From: Whitmania pigra
Lineage: Eukaryota; Annelida; Clitellata; Hirudinida; Haemopidae
Direction of reading: 5' to 3'
DNA length: 64,000 bases
Assembly: GCA_021613335.1 (NCBI GenBank)
Contig: JAJTWR010000475.1
Coordinates: 1 to 64,000 of the forward strand
The position numbers were made by a program, and so were the translations under genes. Shown piece after piece: positions 36,015 to 46,083 of the stretch (its first letter is position 1; every line of letters starts with the position of its first letter). Under the pieces are notes generated by a model. It was not told the DNA's origin. It saw only the letters and a program-made list of their open reading frames with translations, and searched no databases.

Positions 36015-38003
36015 TCAACCGGCCCTGGCCGCCGGAGAGCGAGGGGCGGCGGCCCGGCGTCCGACGGCAAAGCGCAAGCGGCGGTCGAGCAGGGAAGCCA
36101 GCCCGCCCAGCATCATCGCCAGCGCGCCCGACCAGATGAAGGGCGCTAGCGGATTGCGATAGGCGCGGATTGCCCAGCGGCCGTCGCCGGACGGGTCCGG
36201 ATCGCCCAAGGCGATATAGAGATCGGCCAGCCCGCTGGAGCGGATGGCAGCCTCGGTGGTGGTCATCGGCGGGGTGGAGAATTTGCGCTTGGATGGAAAC
36301 ATGCGCGCGATCTCCTGCCCGTTGCGGCTGACGACGATTTCGGCGCGGGTGGCCAGGTAATTGTCGATGGCAAGGTCGCTTACCCCTTGAAAGCGCAGTT
36401 GATAACCTGCCAGGTCGAAACTCTCTCCGGGCCGAACCGCCTTGATCGTCTCGGCATTCCACAGCGAGCCGGTCATGCCCAGGATGGAAATGCCGAGGCC
36501 GGCATGGGCAAGAGCGGCGCCAAACGCCCCGCCCGGCAGTTCGATCAAGCGTTGCCAGCCGGTGGCCAGGCCGGATTTCGCCACCCCCGAACGCTCGATC
36601 AGATCGGCGATGGCACCGCCGATCAGCCAACACGACGCCGCGACGCCGACGATCCCGAGCGCAGGTCCGCCTTCTTGCCAATAGAGCGTCGCCAATCCCC
36701 CCAGAACGGTCAAGGCGGCAACGAATTTCAACCGCCCGAGCGCTCCCGACAGATCGCCGCGTTTCCACGCCATCATCGGTCCAATGGCCATGGTCGCGGT
36801 CAAGGGGACCATCAGCGGTATGAAGACGGCGTTGAAATAGGGCGCGCCGACCGAGACATTGCCGCCGCCGACGGCATCGACGATCAGCGGATAGAGCGTG
36901 CCAAGCAAAATGGTCGCCGTCACGGTCGAGAGAAGCAGATTATTCAGCACCAGCGTCCCTTCCCGGCTGATCGGGGCGAACAGCCCCCCCGGCTCCAGCG
37001 CCGGCGCCCGCCAGGCATAAAGCGCCAGCGATGCCCCGATGACAACGACCAGCAAGCCGAGAATATACAGGCCGCGCGCCGGATCGACCGCGAAAGCATG
37101 AACCGACGTAATAACGCCCGAGCGCACCAGGAAGGTACCGATCAAGGCCAGAGCGAAGGTCAGGATGGCCAGCAAGATGGTCCAACGCTTCAAACAATCG
37201 CGTTTTTCCACCACGATGGCCGAATGCAGCAGCGCCGTTCCCAACAGCCAGGGCATCAGCGAGGCATTTTCCACCGGGTCCCAGAACCACCAGCCCCCCC
37301 AGCCAAGTTCATAATAGGCCCACCAGCTGCCAAGCGCGATGCCGCCGGTCAAAAACGCCCAAGCCGCCAAGGTCCAAGGCCGCACCCAGCGCGCCCAGGC
37401 GGCATCGACCCGCCCTTCGAGCAAAGCGGCGATGGCAAAGCTGAAAGTGAGCGAAAAACCGACATAGCCAAGATAGAGCAGCGGCGGATGGAAGGCCAGG
37501 CCCGGATCCTGCAACAGCGGGTTCAGCCCCCGCCCTTGCAACGGAGCCGGATCGAGGCGTAGAAACGGGTTGGAGGTAAAGAGCACGAAACTGGCGACGC
37601 CGGCGCCGATCAGCCCTTGAACCGCGATCGCCCGCGCGCGCAGCGAAGCGGGCAACGCGCCGCCAAACCAGCCGACCGCCGCCCCGAAGGCGGCGGTGAT
37701 CGCCACCCACAGCAGCATCGAGCCTTCGTGATTTCCCCACAGGCCGGTCAGCTTGTACAGGAGCGGTTTATCGGTATGGGAATTGGCGGCGACATTGCCA
37801 ACGGAAAAATCCGACCCGGCATAAGCGACGCTCAGGGCCAGAAACGCCACCGCCAGCGCGGCGAACTGCGCTTGCGCCGCTGGGGAGGCAACCGCCATCC
37901 AGGCGCCATCTTTACGCCAGGCGCCAACCAGCGGCACGATGGCTTGCACTAGCGCCAAGACCAGCCCCAATATCAAGGCGTAATGCCCCAACTCGACGAT
38001 CAT
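36015..38003 (-). CDS. ccmF: Haem lyase subunit CcmF
   Basis: Large integral membrane protein (662 residues) that ligates haem to apocytochrome c with CcmH and CcmI. The tryptophan-rich WWD domain is [19 protein letters not shown], and conserved histidine regions include [13 protein letters not shown] at 38003 is used; the frame extends to 38027 but overlaps ccmE more. The last codons lie 2 bp from the ccmG start. Confidence 0.95.
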   Translation of the reverse strand: MIVELGHYALILGLVLALVQAIVPLVGAWRKDGAWMAVASPAAQAQFAALAVAFLALSVAYAGSDFSVGNVAANSHTDKPLLYKLTGLWGNHEGSMLLWVAITAAFGAAVGWFGGALPASLRARAIAVQGLIGAGVASFVLFTSNPFLRLDPAPLQGRGLNPLLQDPGLAFHPPLLYLGYVGFSLTFSFAIAALLEGRVDAAWARWVRPWTLAAWAFLTGGIALGSWWAYYELGWGGWWFWDPVENASLMPWLLGTALLHSAIVVEKRDCLKRWTILLAILTFALALIGTFLVRSGVITSVHAFAVDPARGLYILGLLVVVIGASLALYAWRAPALEPGGLFAPISREGTLVLNNLLLSTVTATILLGTLYPLIVDAVGGGNVSVGAPYFNAVFIPLMVPLTATMAIGPMMAWKRGDLSGALGRLKFVAALTVLGGLATLYWQEGGPALGIVGVAASCWLIGGAIADLIERSGVAKSGLATGWQRLIELPGGAFGAALAHAGLGISILGMTGSLWNAETIKAVRPGESFDLAGYQLRFQGVSDLAIDNYLATRAEIVVSRNGQEIARMFPSKRKFSTPPMTTTEAAIRSSGLADLYIALGDPDPSGDGRWAIRAYRNPLAPFIWSGALAMMLGGLASLLDRRLRFAVGRRAAAPRSPAARAG

Positions 38004-38449
38004 GGTTTTTGGGCCCCTTCGCGCCATTGACCGGAATCCTTGATCGCTTTGGCCACTTCCGGCGGCATATAGGTTTCATCGTGGCGGGCAAGCACTTCGC
38101 GGGCAATGAACTGGCCCTGCTGATCCAAAACGCCTTCCGCTACCACCCCTTGGCCCTCGCGGAACAGGTCCGGCAGCACGCCTTTATAGCGCACTGTGAC
38201 GGTATGGGCGGTATCGGTAACGGTAAATTGCACGGTCACGCCATCTTTCAGGCGTTCGATTGAACCATCGACCACCAGCCCGCCCAAGCGAAAACGCCGA
38301 CCTGGCGGAATCTGCTTGCTGTGCAGATCGCTTGGAGAGTGAAAAAACACCAGCGTATCCCGAAAAGCGTTCAGCGCCAGCGCCGTGGCGGTCGCCAAAG
38401 CCAACATGCCAAGCAGCACCAGCATCAGGCGGCGGCGCTTGCGCGTCAT
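38000..38449 (-). CDS. ccmE: Haem chaperone CcmE
   Basis: Periplasmic haem carrier (149 residues) anchored by an N-terminal helix. It covalently binds haem through the His of [14 protein letters not shown], with the conserved Tyr four residues later. The OB-fold part has [11 protein letters not shown] and [20 protein letters not shown]. It overlaps ccmF and ccmD by four bases each. Confidence 0.95.
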   Translation of the reverse strand: MTRKRRRLMLVLLGMLALATATALALNAFRDTLVFFHSPSDLHSKQIPPGRRFRLGGLVVDGSIERLKDGVTVQFTVTDTAHTVTVRYKGVLPDLFREGQGVVAEGVLDQQGQFIAREVLARHDETYMPPEVAKAIKDSGQWREGAQKP

Positions 38450-38631
38450 GATTTTTCTCTCCTGCGGCTGGGCCGCAAAGCTTCGAATTCGGCCAGCTTA
38501 CGTTCTGCTCTCCGCAACCCGCGCCACGATGCCACCGCCAGCGCGATCATCACAACCCCGGTCAACAGATAAGACGACCAGACAAAGATCGCATACCCGC
38601 CCATATGGGCCCATTCGACCAAACTATCCAT
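38446..38631 (-). CDS. ccmD: Haem exporter subunit CcmD
   Basis: Small single-span protein (61 residues) with a membrane helix ([18 protein letters not shown]) and a basic cytoplasmic tail, between ccmC and ccmE as usual. It helps release holo-CcmE from the CcmABC complex. Confidence 0.88.
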   Translation of the reverse strand: MDSLVEWAHMGGYAIFVWSSYLLTGVVMIALAVASWRGLRRAERKLAEFEALRPSRRREKS

Positions 38632-38640
38632 AGAGCCTCG

Positions 38641-39372
38641 TCAAAAATCGCCAGCGGCCAATGCCGCGCGGGCAGCGCGCAGCTTGCGTTCGATCAATTC
38701 GGTGCGCAGCCGCCAGATCAGCAAGGCGACGAACGAAGCGCCAAAGCCAACCGCCATCAGCAGCAGCGGCGCCAGCATGTCGGGATGCACCGCCGGCCGG
38801 TCGAAACGGCTGACGCTTGCCGGCTGATGCAAAGTGTTCCACCAATCGACCGAAAATTTGACCACCGGCAGATTGATGGCGCCAACCAGCGCCAGCACCC
38901 CGGCGGCTTTCAACCCCCGCTCCTCATCCTCGAAAGCATGGACCAAGGCGATATAGCCAAGATACAGAAAGAACAGGATCAAAACCGACGTCAAACGCGC
39001 ATCCCATACCCACCAGGCGCCCCACATGGGCTGCCCCCACAAGGAGCCGGTAACCAGAGCTAGGCCGGTAAAAGCGGCGCCAAGGGGAGCCGCCGCCTTG
39101 GCGGTCAATTCTGCCAGCGGATGACGCCAGACCAGCGCCACGGCGCTGGCAACCGCCATGATGGCATAGACGAACATCGCCATCCAGGCGGCCGGCACAT
39201 GGACATACATGATACGCACGGTCTCGCCCTGCTGATAATCCGGCGGCGAGCCGACCAGCGCGAACCATAGTCCAGCAGCCAAGGCGAACGCCGCGATGGC
39301 AATGCTCCAGGGCTGTATCGCGGCGGCGATTTTCAAAAAACGGTTGGGATTGGCATAACGATGCATCATCAT
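38641..39372 (-). CDS. ccmC: Haem transporter subunit CcmC
   Basis: Six-helix membrane protein (243 residues) that attaches haem to CcmE. The WWD motif is GQPMWGAWWVWDARLTS, flanked by haem-binding histidines (YVHVPAAWMAMFVY; WWNTLHQPAS). Three ATG codons are consecutive at the start (39372). A 72-bp gap separates it from ccmB; the rest of the operon is tightly packed. Confidence 0.95.
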   Translation of the reverse strand: MMMHRYANPNRFLKIAAAIQPWSIAIAAFALAAGLWFALVGSPPDYQQGETVRIMYVHVPAAWMAMFVYAIMAVASAVALVWRHPLAELTAKAAAPLGAAFTGLALVTGSLWGQPMWGAWWVWDARLTSVLILFFLYLGYIALVHAFEDEERGLKAAGVLALVGAINLPVVKFSVDWWNTLHQPASVSRFDRPAVHPDMLAPLLLMAVGFGASFVALLIWRLRTELIERKLRAARAALAAGDF

Positions 39373-39444
39373 TGCGACCTTCGGCGCTGCAATCGACGGT
39401 CTTATACCTCTTGGGCTGTCCGACGCACAGAAGCTTTTCGCCCT

Positions 39445-40110
39445 CTAACGCGCCGACTGCCGCAAGGCTAGCGCCGTCACTGGCGGCGCTACAACCAGCG
39501 TCGCCAAAAGCAATGCCCCCAGCGCCATCAGATGCGGCGCCGCGCCAAGCCCGGTGATGGCGGCTTCCACGGCGCCGACGCCGAAGATCAACACCGGCAA
39601 CACCAAGGGGACGATCAGCAACGGCACAAGAGCCGCGCCGCGCCGCGCTCCCAAGGTCAAAGCCGCGCCAATGGCGCCAAACAGGCTAAGACACGGGGTG
39701 CCGAGCGCCATGGCGGCCAACAGCGCCGGTAAACCCTCGAACGGCAGGTTGAGCATCGCCGCCAACACCGGCGCGATCAACAGCAAGGGCAAGCCGGTGG
39801 TCAGCCAATGGGCAAGAATCTTGCCCAAGATCAGCAAAACCAGCGGGTGGGGCGCTAGCAGCAGATGTTCGAGCGTGCCATCGTCGTAATCGGGCTGAAA
39901 CAACCGGTCGAGCGACAGCATGGCGGCCAGCAGCGCCGTCACCCACACGACCCCGGCGGCGATGCGCGCCAGCACATTGGCTTCCGGTCCGACGCCCAGG
40001 GGAAACAAGCTCGCCGCCAGAACAAAGAACGCCACTCCGGCCATGACATCGCTCCCCTGACGCCAGGCAAGCGCCAAATCGCGGCGCAGCAACGCCAGCC
40101 CCGCCTTCAT
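39445..40110 (-). CDS. ccmB: Haem exporter permease CcmB
   Basis: Membrane subunit (221 residues, about six helices) of the CcmAB ABC complex, which uses ATP to release holo-CcmE. LFQPDYDDGTLEHLLLAPHP is the family signature. It overlaps ccmA by four bases. Confidence 0.93.
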   Translation of the reverse strand: MKAGLALLRRDLALAWRQGSDVMAGVAFFVLAASLFPLGVGPEANVLARIAAGVVWVTALLAAMLSLDRLFQPDYDDGTLEHLLLAPHPLVLLILGKILAHWLTTGLPLLLIAPVLAAMLNLPFEGLPALLAAMALGTPCLSLFGAIGAALTLGARRGAALVPLLIVPLVLPVLIFGVGAVEAAITGLGAAPHLMALGALLLATLVVAPPVTALALRQSAR

Positions 40111-40781
40111 CGCCCCCTCTCCTTGCCGGGCGTGAAATCGGTCAGCGCCAAGGTGCGGTCAGCGCCAAGACCAAGATCGAGATGGGTGGCCGCAACGATC
40201 ATGCCGCCGGCTTGCAGATGTTCGGCCGCCAAACGCTGGAAGATCTCCACCGCGCGCGCATCAAGGGCATTGGTTGGTTCGTCCAGCAGCCACAGCGGCG
40301 CCGTTCGGACCAGCAGTCGCGCTAGCGCCAGCCGCCGCCGCTGGCCAGCCGACAGCGCCCGCCCAGGCAGATCGGCGAGAGCCGCGATGCCTAACCGCTC
40401 AAGAGCCTGACGAATGCGTTGCCCTCGAAGCGGGAAAGCGATCGAGTCCGCGCCAAGACGGGCAAATAATTCCAGATGCTCCGCCAGCGACAACCCTGGT
40501 TTGATGGCATCCAGATGACCCAGATAAATAAACCTTGCGCAATGAGCTTCGGGATCGCTGCTAACATCCTGCCCGCGCCAGAAGACATGGCCGCGATCTG
40601 GGGGCGACAATCCGGCGAGTATGCGGATGAGGCTGGATTTGCCGCTGCCGTTGGGGCCATGCAACACCAGGGTTTGGCCGGGGTCCAGGGCAAAGCTTAG
40701 ATCGCGAAACAGCAGACGGTCGCCGCGCCGGCAGGCGAGCGCGCGAACGGCGAGGGCGGGGAAAACAGGCGGTTCGCTCAT
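40107..40781 (-). CDS. ccmA: Haem exporter ATP-binding protein CcmA
   Basis: ATPase of the CcmAB complex (224 residues). Walker A is LHGPNGSGKSSLIRILAGL, the signature is ALSAGQRRRLALARLLV and Walker B is LWLLDEPTNALD. ATG at 40781 gives the usual length; the longer frame to 40895 reads into the adjacent IS5-family element. First gene of the ccm operon; its promoter must lie in or beyond the IS ending 35 bp upstream. Confidence 0.93.
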   Translation of the reverse strand: MSEPPVFPALAVRALACRRGDRLLFRDLSFALDPGQTLVLHGPNGSGKSSLIRILAGLSPPDRGHVFWRGQDVSSDPEAHCARFIYLGHLDAIKPGLSLAEHLELFARLGADSIAFPLRGQRIRQALERLGIAALADLPGRALSAGQRRRLALARLLVRTAPLWLLDEPTNALDARAVEIFQRLAAEHLQAGGMIVAATHLDLGLGADRTLALTDFTPGKERGR

Positions 40782-40815
40782 GACGCCGAAGAGTGGCGCG
40801 GAGCGCGCCGCCTGT

Positions 40816-41665
40816 CCAGGCTCAGGACTCATTAATTGATCCAAAAAATGAGGGTTGCGGCGACAGCGATTGCCGACATGAAGGTGTGGGAGCACCGGTC
40901 GTATCGGGTGTGGATACGCCGCCGGTTTTTGCGCTTGGCAAACATGTTCTCGGTTTCATGACGGTTTCGATAGAGGGCTTTGTCGAAACCGATCTGAATT
41001 TTGCGATTTGATTTCGGCGGGATGCAAGGGGTAATTCCGCGTCCAATAAGCGCTTTGTGGAACCAATCGGCGTACATCCCTTATCGCCCGGAAGCTCTCT
41101 GGCTTTGGGCAGCGCGGCAACCATCCGTGCGATTCCTTTATAATCGCTCATCCGGCTTTCAGTCAGCAGCAGAACAATCGGACGGCCTTTCTCATCACAG
41201 ACCGCATGAAGTTTGGAGTTCAAGCCGCCCTTCGTCCGACCGATACGGCGGGGAACAGCCCCTTTTCAAGCAGGCTCGCCGCGGTTCGATGGGCTTTCAA
41301 ATGCGTTGCATCGATCGTCAGCCGCTCCGGATCGCCAGGCTTGCCAGCCAACTCGACAAAAATACGGTTGAAAACTCCAAGGCGACTCCAGCGAACGAAC
41401 CGATTGTAAATCGTCTTGTGCGGACCGTATTCCTTTGGGGCATCGCGCCAGCGCAATCCATTGCGGATGACAAAGATGATACCGCTGAGAACGCGCCGGT
41501 CGTCAACGCGGGCAATCCCATGCGATAACGGAAAATATGGCGAAATCCGGCGCATCTGAGCCTCGGTCAACCAAAATAAATCACTCATATCAGATCCTCC
41601 TGTAAACTCCATTGTTGCAACGAACTCAACTGCAATGCAAGTGAATTAATGGGTCCTGAACCTGG
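40816..41665 (-). mobile_element. IS5-family element (IS427-like group)
   Basis: Terminal inverted repeats of about 24 bp with few mismatches: CCAGGCTCAGGACTCATTAA at 40816 and its reverse-complement counterpart, beginning CCAGGTTCAGGACCCATTAA, ending at 41665. A two-frame DDE transposase lies inside on the minus strand. No clear target duplication was identified. The element sits immediately upstream of ccmA and separates the ccm operon from a patch of gene relics. Confidence 0.8.
40832..41612 (-). pseudogene. IS5-family transposase in two frames plus an extra frameshift
   Basis: The first frame (41612-41220) has LTEAQMRRISPYFPLSHG, NGLRWRDAPKEYGPHKTIYN and LTIDATHLKAHRTA with the first catalytic Asp. 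At an AAAAGGGG run the coding moves to the next frame (GRTKGGLNSKLHAVCDEKG), as in IS427-group elements that use programmed frameshifting. A further one-base loss near 41078 moves it again to YADWFHKALIGRGITPCIP and HETENMFAKRKNRRRIHTRY. The first shift may be natural; the second is probably inactivating. Confidence 0.8.
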
Positions 41666-41715
41666 CAATAGCGATGACTCGAAACCGCTTACAAACCCAG
41701 GAATACCGACACGCT

Positions 41716-42287
41716 TGGCGTTATTCACAGCCGACTGGCTATGCGAGACGATCCAGTGCCTCCTTTCACCGACCGAGAACTCGTAGGAGTTCTAATTGGG
41801 GTTTTTCTCGGTGGCGACCAAAATATTCTGACTGTTACCACAAAAGTGATCTATAGATTATTCGCTGCGCCTGCGCTGTATACCCGTCGCGAGTGAGGAA
41901 TTGTTCAGAATGATTTCTCTCGGGCGCGTTTCAGCCTTTCCACGAACAGCCTGTGAAGAGCTGGATTTGCCGTGGGGACGTTTTCCCGCTGGCGCAGCGC
42001 TTTATCCCGATGTTTTTGCAGCAAACCGCGACCCGAGCGTGTTTGAAGCGCCCTATGAATTTCGTTTTGACTGAAAGGGTCTGCGTCACCTTCAGTTCGG
42101 ATATGGAATGCACGCATGTATGGGAGCAGCCTTGGCTCGGATGGAGATCTCCACGGTTCTGGAGGCGCTCGTCAAACGCGTACCAACCTTTCGTCTGGCC
42201 GCGCCTCCTTACGACGTTCCCTGGCAGGACGGTCTGATACTTCGGCGGCCAACCGCTCTCCCCGTAGCGTGGCAAGCCATTCATTAA
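41716..42287 (+). pseudogene. Cytochrome P450 C-terminal relic
   Basis: No intact frame exists, but three pieces in order match a P450. Frame 2 has FTDRELVGVLIGVFLGGDQN (I-helix region) and a K-helix-side stretch to about 41893. After one extra T, frame 3 gives PWGRFPAGAALYPDVFAANR and DPSVFEAPYEFRFD. A TGA (42072-42074) and a small deletion follow, then HLQFGYGMHACMGAALARME, the haem loop with its Cys ligand. The relic ends at TAA 42285-42287. The N-terminal half is missing up to the IS. Confidence 0.75.
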
Positions 42288-42303
42288 AAACAACGAGAAA
42301 ACC

Positions 42304-42537
42304 ATGAATAGCGCAGCTTCCAAGAGCAATGTACTATTGCTTCCCATCCTTTTACTCGCAATCTTTGTGGTTCCATGCCCGATCTCTGGAACCGCTATCG
42401 TGTTACCAGCAATTGCAATCGGTACGCGCGCATCGCTTTCAAGCCTTCAATGGGCGGTGAACGGCTTCAACCTGACCTTCGCTTGTCCAACGCTCGCCTG
42501 GGGTGCATTTGCTGACAGTTCGGGACTATACGCCTAA
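42304..42537 (+). pseudogene. Truncated MFS drug-efflux (DHA2-like) transporter N-terminus
   Basis: The 77-codon frame has a first membrane helix, then IVLPAIAIGTRASLSSLQWA and NGFNLTFACPTLAWGAFADS, the N-terminal signature of 14-helix EmrB/QacA-type efflux pumps. It stops at TAA shortly after helix 2. It directly follows the P450 relic, suggesting a former P450-efflux gene pair. Confidence 0.7.
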
Positions 42538-42568
42538 TTCTGTCGCGCTGCCGCTAAAGACAGAATCG

Positions 42569-43879
42569 TTAAAGATACGCATAATCCAAGCCGCGCGCGG
42601 CATCGAGCAACGCACCGCGCGTTTTTGCTCCGCGCATACTCGCTCCGTAACAATAAGCATTCACAAAGATGCTGTCTTCCAAATCGGCATAGGATAGGTT
42701 GGCCTCGCTCAAATCGGCGAGTTCCAAATCGGCGCTGACCAGATTGGCGCGCGACAGGTTAGCCGCGATCAGCGATGTTTGATGCAAACGGGCGCGCAAA
42801 TGGAGAGGCTGTTCGCGGAAAATTTCTAAACAAGACAAGTTGGCGCCGCGAAAATCAGCCCCATTGAATATAGCCCGAGTCAGGGTAACCCCGCGCATAT
42901 CGGCATCGCAGAACACAGCCTTGCGACCAGAGGCGCCGGAAAAATCGGCCATCGCCAAGCGACATTCCCGAAAACTGACCGCATCGACAATCGCCAGGGT
43001 AAAAATCGCCGCCGATAATTCTTGCTTTTCAAAGGCGTAACCGCGCAAATCAACCATGGTGAAATCAGCTCGTATTCCCTGGCGTCCCAAAGTTTCAACC
43101 CATTCGCGATGGGCGTTCAGTATGGAAGGCAAGCGTTCGGACAAATCCGCGATATGGCGAGGAAAAACAGCGGCAGTGATGTCGCAGTTGTCAAATTGCG
43201 CTTGATCGTAGATCGCCGTAACAAAATTGGTTTGCCGCAACCGAGCGCCCTTGAAATGCGCTCCGCGCAGATCGGCGCCGAAAAAACGCGCGCCCGACAA
43301 ATTGGCGCGTTGCAAATTAGCATCGCACAGATTGGCGCCGGTCAGATCAGTATAGCTGAGATCGCTTTCGGTCAGATCGGCATTTTCCAGAATAACTCCG
43401 CGCATGTCGGTATCGCGGATACCATCATTCATCAGCGATCGCACCTCGTTTTCTAAGGCCAAGCGTATTTGAACCGCACTGTCACGAAAACCGCCATCGG
43501 CAAGAGCAAACAATAACTTTCCTCGCTCCAGCGCTGCTTCTTGTAAATTTGCCCCTCCCAAATCGGCCGACCGCAAGCAAGCGCCGCGCAAGTCTGCCCG
43601 GGTGAAGTCGGCCTGCTTCAAGCTTGCGCCGCGCAAGTCGGCGCCATAGAGATTGGCAAATTGCAAACAGGCTCGCGATAAGTCGGCATTGACAAACCGA
43701 CAGGCTGTCGCCGAAAAATTTTTTAAATTCCGCCCGACGAAGGATAAGCCAGAAAAATCGCACGAGATGAAATAGCGACTTTTGGTAAAAACATTCCCTT
43801 GACTCGCTTTTTCGTGATCATCAAGAAAGCGATCGAGGGTTTTTTGATTAAAGCGGAGATTCTGGATCGGCGTCGGCAT
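42569..43879 (-). CDS. Pentapeptide-repeat protein
   Basis: About 436 residues built largely of A(D/N)LXX repeats, which fold as a right-handed quadrilateral beta-helix. Three repeat blocks are visible: the first has FANLYGADLRGASLKQADF, the second ENADLTESDLSYTDLTGANL, the third ANLSRANLVSADLELADL. Spacers separate them; one (LNAHREWVETLGRQGIRAD) resembles a segment common in larger pentapeptide proteins. ATG at 43879 is preferred because CGGAGG lies 9 nt upstream. No membrane helix or signal peptide is seen. The function is unknown; some relatives bind DNA gyrase, but nothing here shows that. Confidence 0.85.
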   Translation of the reverse strand: MPTPIQNLRFNQKTLDRFLDDHEKASQGNVFTKSRYFISCDFSGLSFVGRNLKNFSATACRFVNADLSRACLQFANLYGADLRGASLKQADFTRADLRGACLRSADLGGANLQEAALERGKLLFALADGGFRDSAVQIRLALENEVRSLMNDGIRDTDMRGVILENADLTESDLSYTDLTGANLCDANLQRANLSGARFFGADLRGAHFKGARLRQTNFVTAIYDQAQFDNCDITAAVFPRHIADLSERLPSILNAHREWVETLGRQGIRADFTMVDLRGYAFEKQELSAAIFTLAIVDAVSFRECRLAMADFSGASGRKAVFCDADMRGVTLTRAIFNGADFRGANLSCLEIFREQPLHLRARLHQTSLIAANLSRANLVSADLELADLSEANLSYADLEDSIFVNAYCYGASMRGAKTRGALLDAARGLDYAYL

Positions 43880-44011
43880 TAACGACATCCTCCGGTCTTG
43901 CATCGGATCGCTGCCTGGAAAGGAGGCGACCCGCCGGCGGCAACGATGAGACGCCATCCACCTTGATGGGCGAAGAACTTAAAGACAGCATATCGGACGA
44001 AATTGATCATA

Positions 44012-44308
44012 TCAGTTTGCAATCTTTATCGCGGTCACCATGGTCGTAGTGGGATCTTTGGCGATACCAACGATCTCCAGCGGTACGCCAAGATCGCCAA
44101 TCGACGAATGGCCGTTATTGCGCATGAGTACTTCCATTTTTTCGCGTAACTTGTTCGCCGAGACAGCCTTGTCGCCATGCGCCATGGCGCGGTGATCGCC
44201 CCCCGCCGTCTTCATACGTATCTCGACGATCTCGCCGCCATCGGAGCCGATTCGCGCTAATATGTCCACAACCGTTCCAGAAACAGTGCGCTGCTCCACC
44301 ATCGACAT
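44012..44308 (-). CDS. Hypothetical small protein
   Basis: 98 residues, not recognised. It reads as a compact soluble domain with VSGTVVDILARIGSDGGEIV and a C-terminal LGVPLEIVGIAKDPTTTMV, alternating strands that suggest a small beta fold. A GGCAGGAA site lies about 8 nt before the ATG. It is upstream of the pentapeptide-repeat gene in the same direction with a 132-bp gap, so co-transcription is possible. Confidence 0.55.
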   Translation of the reverse strand: MSMVEQRTVSGTVVDILARIGSDGGEIVEIRMKTAGGDHRAMAHGDKAVSANKLREKMEVLMRNNGHSSIGDLGVPLEIVGIAKDPTTTMVTAIKIAN

Positions 44309-44495
44309 CGGCTAAATTCCTGCCGCCATCCGGCATGCCATTTGCTGTTTTGTGCCCATATGCAGCGCCTCGGGCAAGGAGTTACCTTCACATAATCTGC
44401 CGACATTGCCAACATCGCAAGAGGCAGGGTTTTCCTAGTGGTATCAATCCGCGATTTGCATCCCTCGGTTACAGGCATCGAGTAAATGCCGAAAT

Positions 44496-45071
44496 CTAAA
44501 AGATCACGAGCAATTCTACGATTCTAGTGGATTTTTCGAATTCGACGTTCGATGCGGCATCAATGTCGGGCGGGAATCGAACAACAGCAGGCTGCTGGAA
44601 AAACGCTATTTTTGCTTTGAGTTCCGCTTCGGGCGATGCACGATCTTGCAAACTTGGCGCTCGTCGCGCTAGACGCTCGGTTTTCCGAGCTTTACAAGAA
44701 AACGGGGCGTGCGTCGATTGCCCTCGAACGGCTATTGCGGGCGATGCCGTTGCAGCTCCTCTATTCGATGCGCTCGTATCTGGTTGCCAGACCTCATTGG
44801 CATGGCAGATGATCTCATCGACCTTTTTCACGATGTCATCTCGTATCGGCGGCTTATGGCGCGGATTGGCAGTCGCGCCGCGTTCGAAGTCATCGGCGGT
44901 GAAACAGGAACCGCGATCCGTCAGCGCATGCGTTATGCGAAAGGCAACGGCGCTGGCTGCAGTTTCGGCATCGTAAACGGCGAGATGGACGAAACGCCAT
45001 GCATTTTCAGCAATGGCCCAACTTACCTCATCCCAACGATCTTCTGCAATAAAACAACAATTGTCTTGCAA
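44496..45071 (-). pseudogene. IS481-like transposase relic
   Basis: The frame contains WRFVHLAVYDAETAASAVAF and ALTDRGSCFTADDFERG, which resemble the core around the first two catalytic Asp residues of an IS481-type transposase, with sequence lost between them. The remainder (ANEVWQPDTSASNRG and on) is not recognisable. The neighbouring 44309-44495 stretch shows no gene. Confidence 0.5.
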
Positions 45072-45296
45072 GCTGTGGGGTCTTTACAGATTGCGACATT
45101 TGCTCCATGCCTGTATCCGAGGGTATCGAATGTCGGAATCAGACCGCTAGCGTTCCGGGCTTGGATATGATACTTGCCTTGAACGCCGGGAGTGGTTGGC
45201 AGGGCCGTTGCGGCATCGTCGGATAAAAGGGGCGGGCTGCGGGGGGCGCTGTCCTTAAACGACGCGGTACGATGCCCCAGATCTCAAAAAGGGCCA

Positions 45297-46067
45297 ATGC
45301 TTATGTCCTTCGTTTACCGTTTGCTTGCCTCTTTTCATGCTCCGCTCATCGCGGCGCTGGCACTGGCTGGCGCCGGATGCGCTAGCGCGCCTGGAAGCGA
45401 TGACGATCCGCTTGAAGGGATGAATCGCGGCGTCTTTGCTTTCAATCGCGCTGTCGATACGGTAATTCTGCGTCCAGCGGCCATCGCCTATCAGGAAGTG
45501 GCGCCCGAGCCCTTCCGCGACCGGCTGCGCGATTTTCTCAACAATCTGAAAACCCCGGTGATTCTGGCCAACGATCTGCTCCAGGGTAATCTCGACGGGG
45601 CCGAAACCACTTTTCGCCGCTTTTTCATCAATACCATTGCCGGGGTTGGCGGTTTGGTCGATGTCGCGTCTTACGTTGGCATCGAGCGCCATTCCGAGGA
45701 TTTCGGCCAAACCCTGGCGGTCTGGGGCGTTGGGGAATCGCCTTATCTCGTGCTGCCCTTCCTTGGACCGTCGAATGGACGCGATGCCGTTGGACGAGCT
45801 GTCGATTATTTCCTGGATCCGGTACGCTTTTATCTGCACGATCGCGATCACGATGAGTGGCAGTGGATCCGTTTTGGCGCCACGACTGTCGATCAACGGC
45901 AGCGAGCGCTGAAAGCGACCGACGATATCGAACGCAATGCGGTCGATTTATATGCCAGGATGCGCAGCATGTATCGGCAACATCGGGCGGCGGAAATTCG
46001 TAATGGAGCGTTGCCCAAGGCGCACAGCGACGGCGAGCCAGCCTATCCCGGACAAGAGATGAATTAA
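45297..46067 (+). CDS. mlaA: Outer-membrane lipoprotein MlaA (VacJ)
   Basis: Outer-membrane part of the Mla system that removes misplaced phospholipids from the outer leaflet, 256 residues. An N-terminal signal leads to a possible lipobox ending in GAGCAS. The core has DPLEGMNRGVFAFNRAVD, NLKTPVILANDLLQGN, FFINTIAGVGGLVDVA, EDFGQTLAVWGVG and YLVLPFLGPSNGRDAVG, all family hallmarks. ATG 45297 is used (45303 is an alternative); the frame upstream to 45192 is not supported. mlaC follows 16 bp later. Confidence 0.93.
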   Translation: MLMSFVYRLLASFHAPLIAALALAGAGCASAPGSDDDPLEGMNRGVFAFNRAVDTVILRPAAIAYQEVAPEPFRDRLRDFLNNLKTPVILANDLLQGNLDGAETTFRRFFINTIAGVGGLVDVASYVGIERHSEDFGQTLAVWGVGESPYLVLPFLGPSNGRDAVGRAVDYFLDPVRFYLHDRDHDEWQWIRFGATTVDQRQRALKATDDIERNAVDLYARMRSMYRQHRAAEIRNGALPKAHSDGEPAYPGQEMN

Positions 46068-46083
46068 GCGGATTACCCTTTCC

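Noticed and set aside
36013..36768. N-terminal extension of the CcmG frame
   Set aside because: Shadow of ccmF; CcmG has its own start and membrane anchor at 36012.
36387..37562. 391-codon plus-strand open frame within ccmF
   Set aside because: Low-complexity Arg/Gln/Pro composition, opposite a well-supported ccmF. Shadow.
42569..43879. Pentapeptide-repeat protein as a gyrase-protecting (Qnr/MfpA-like) factor
   Set aside because: It is twice the usual length, has long non-repeat spacers, and no supporting neighbour; the repeats alone do not show this function.
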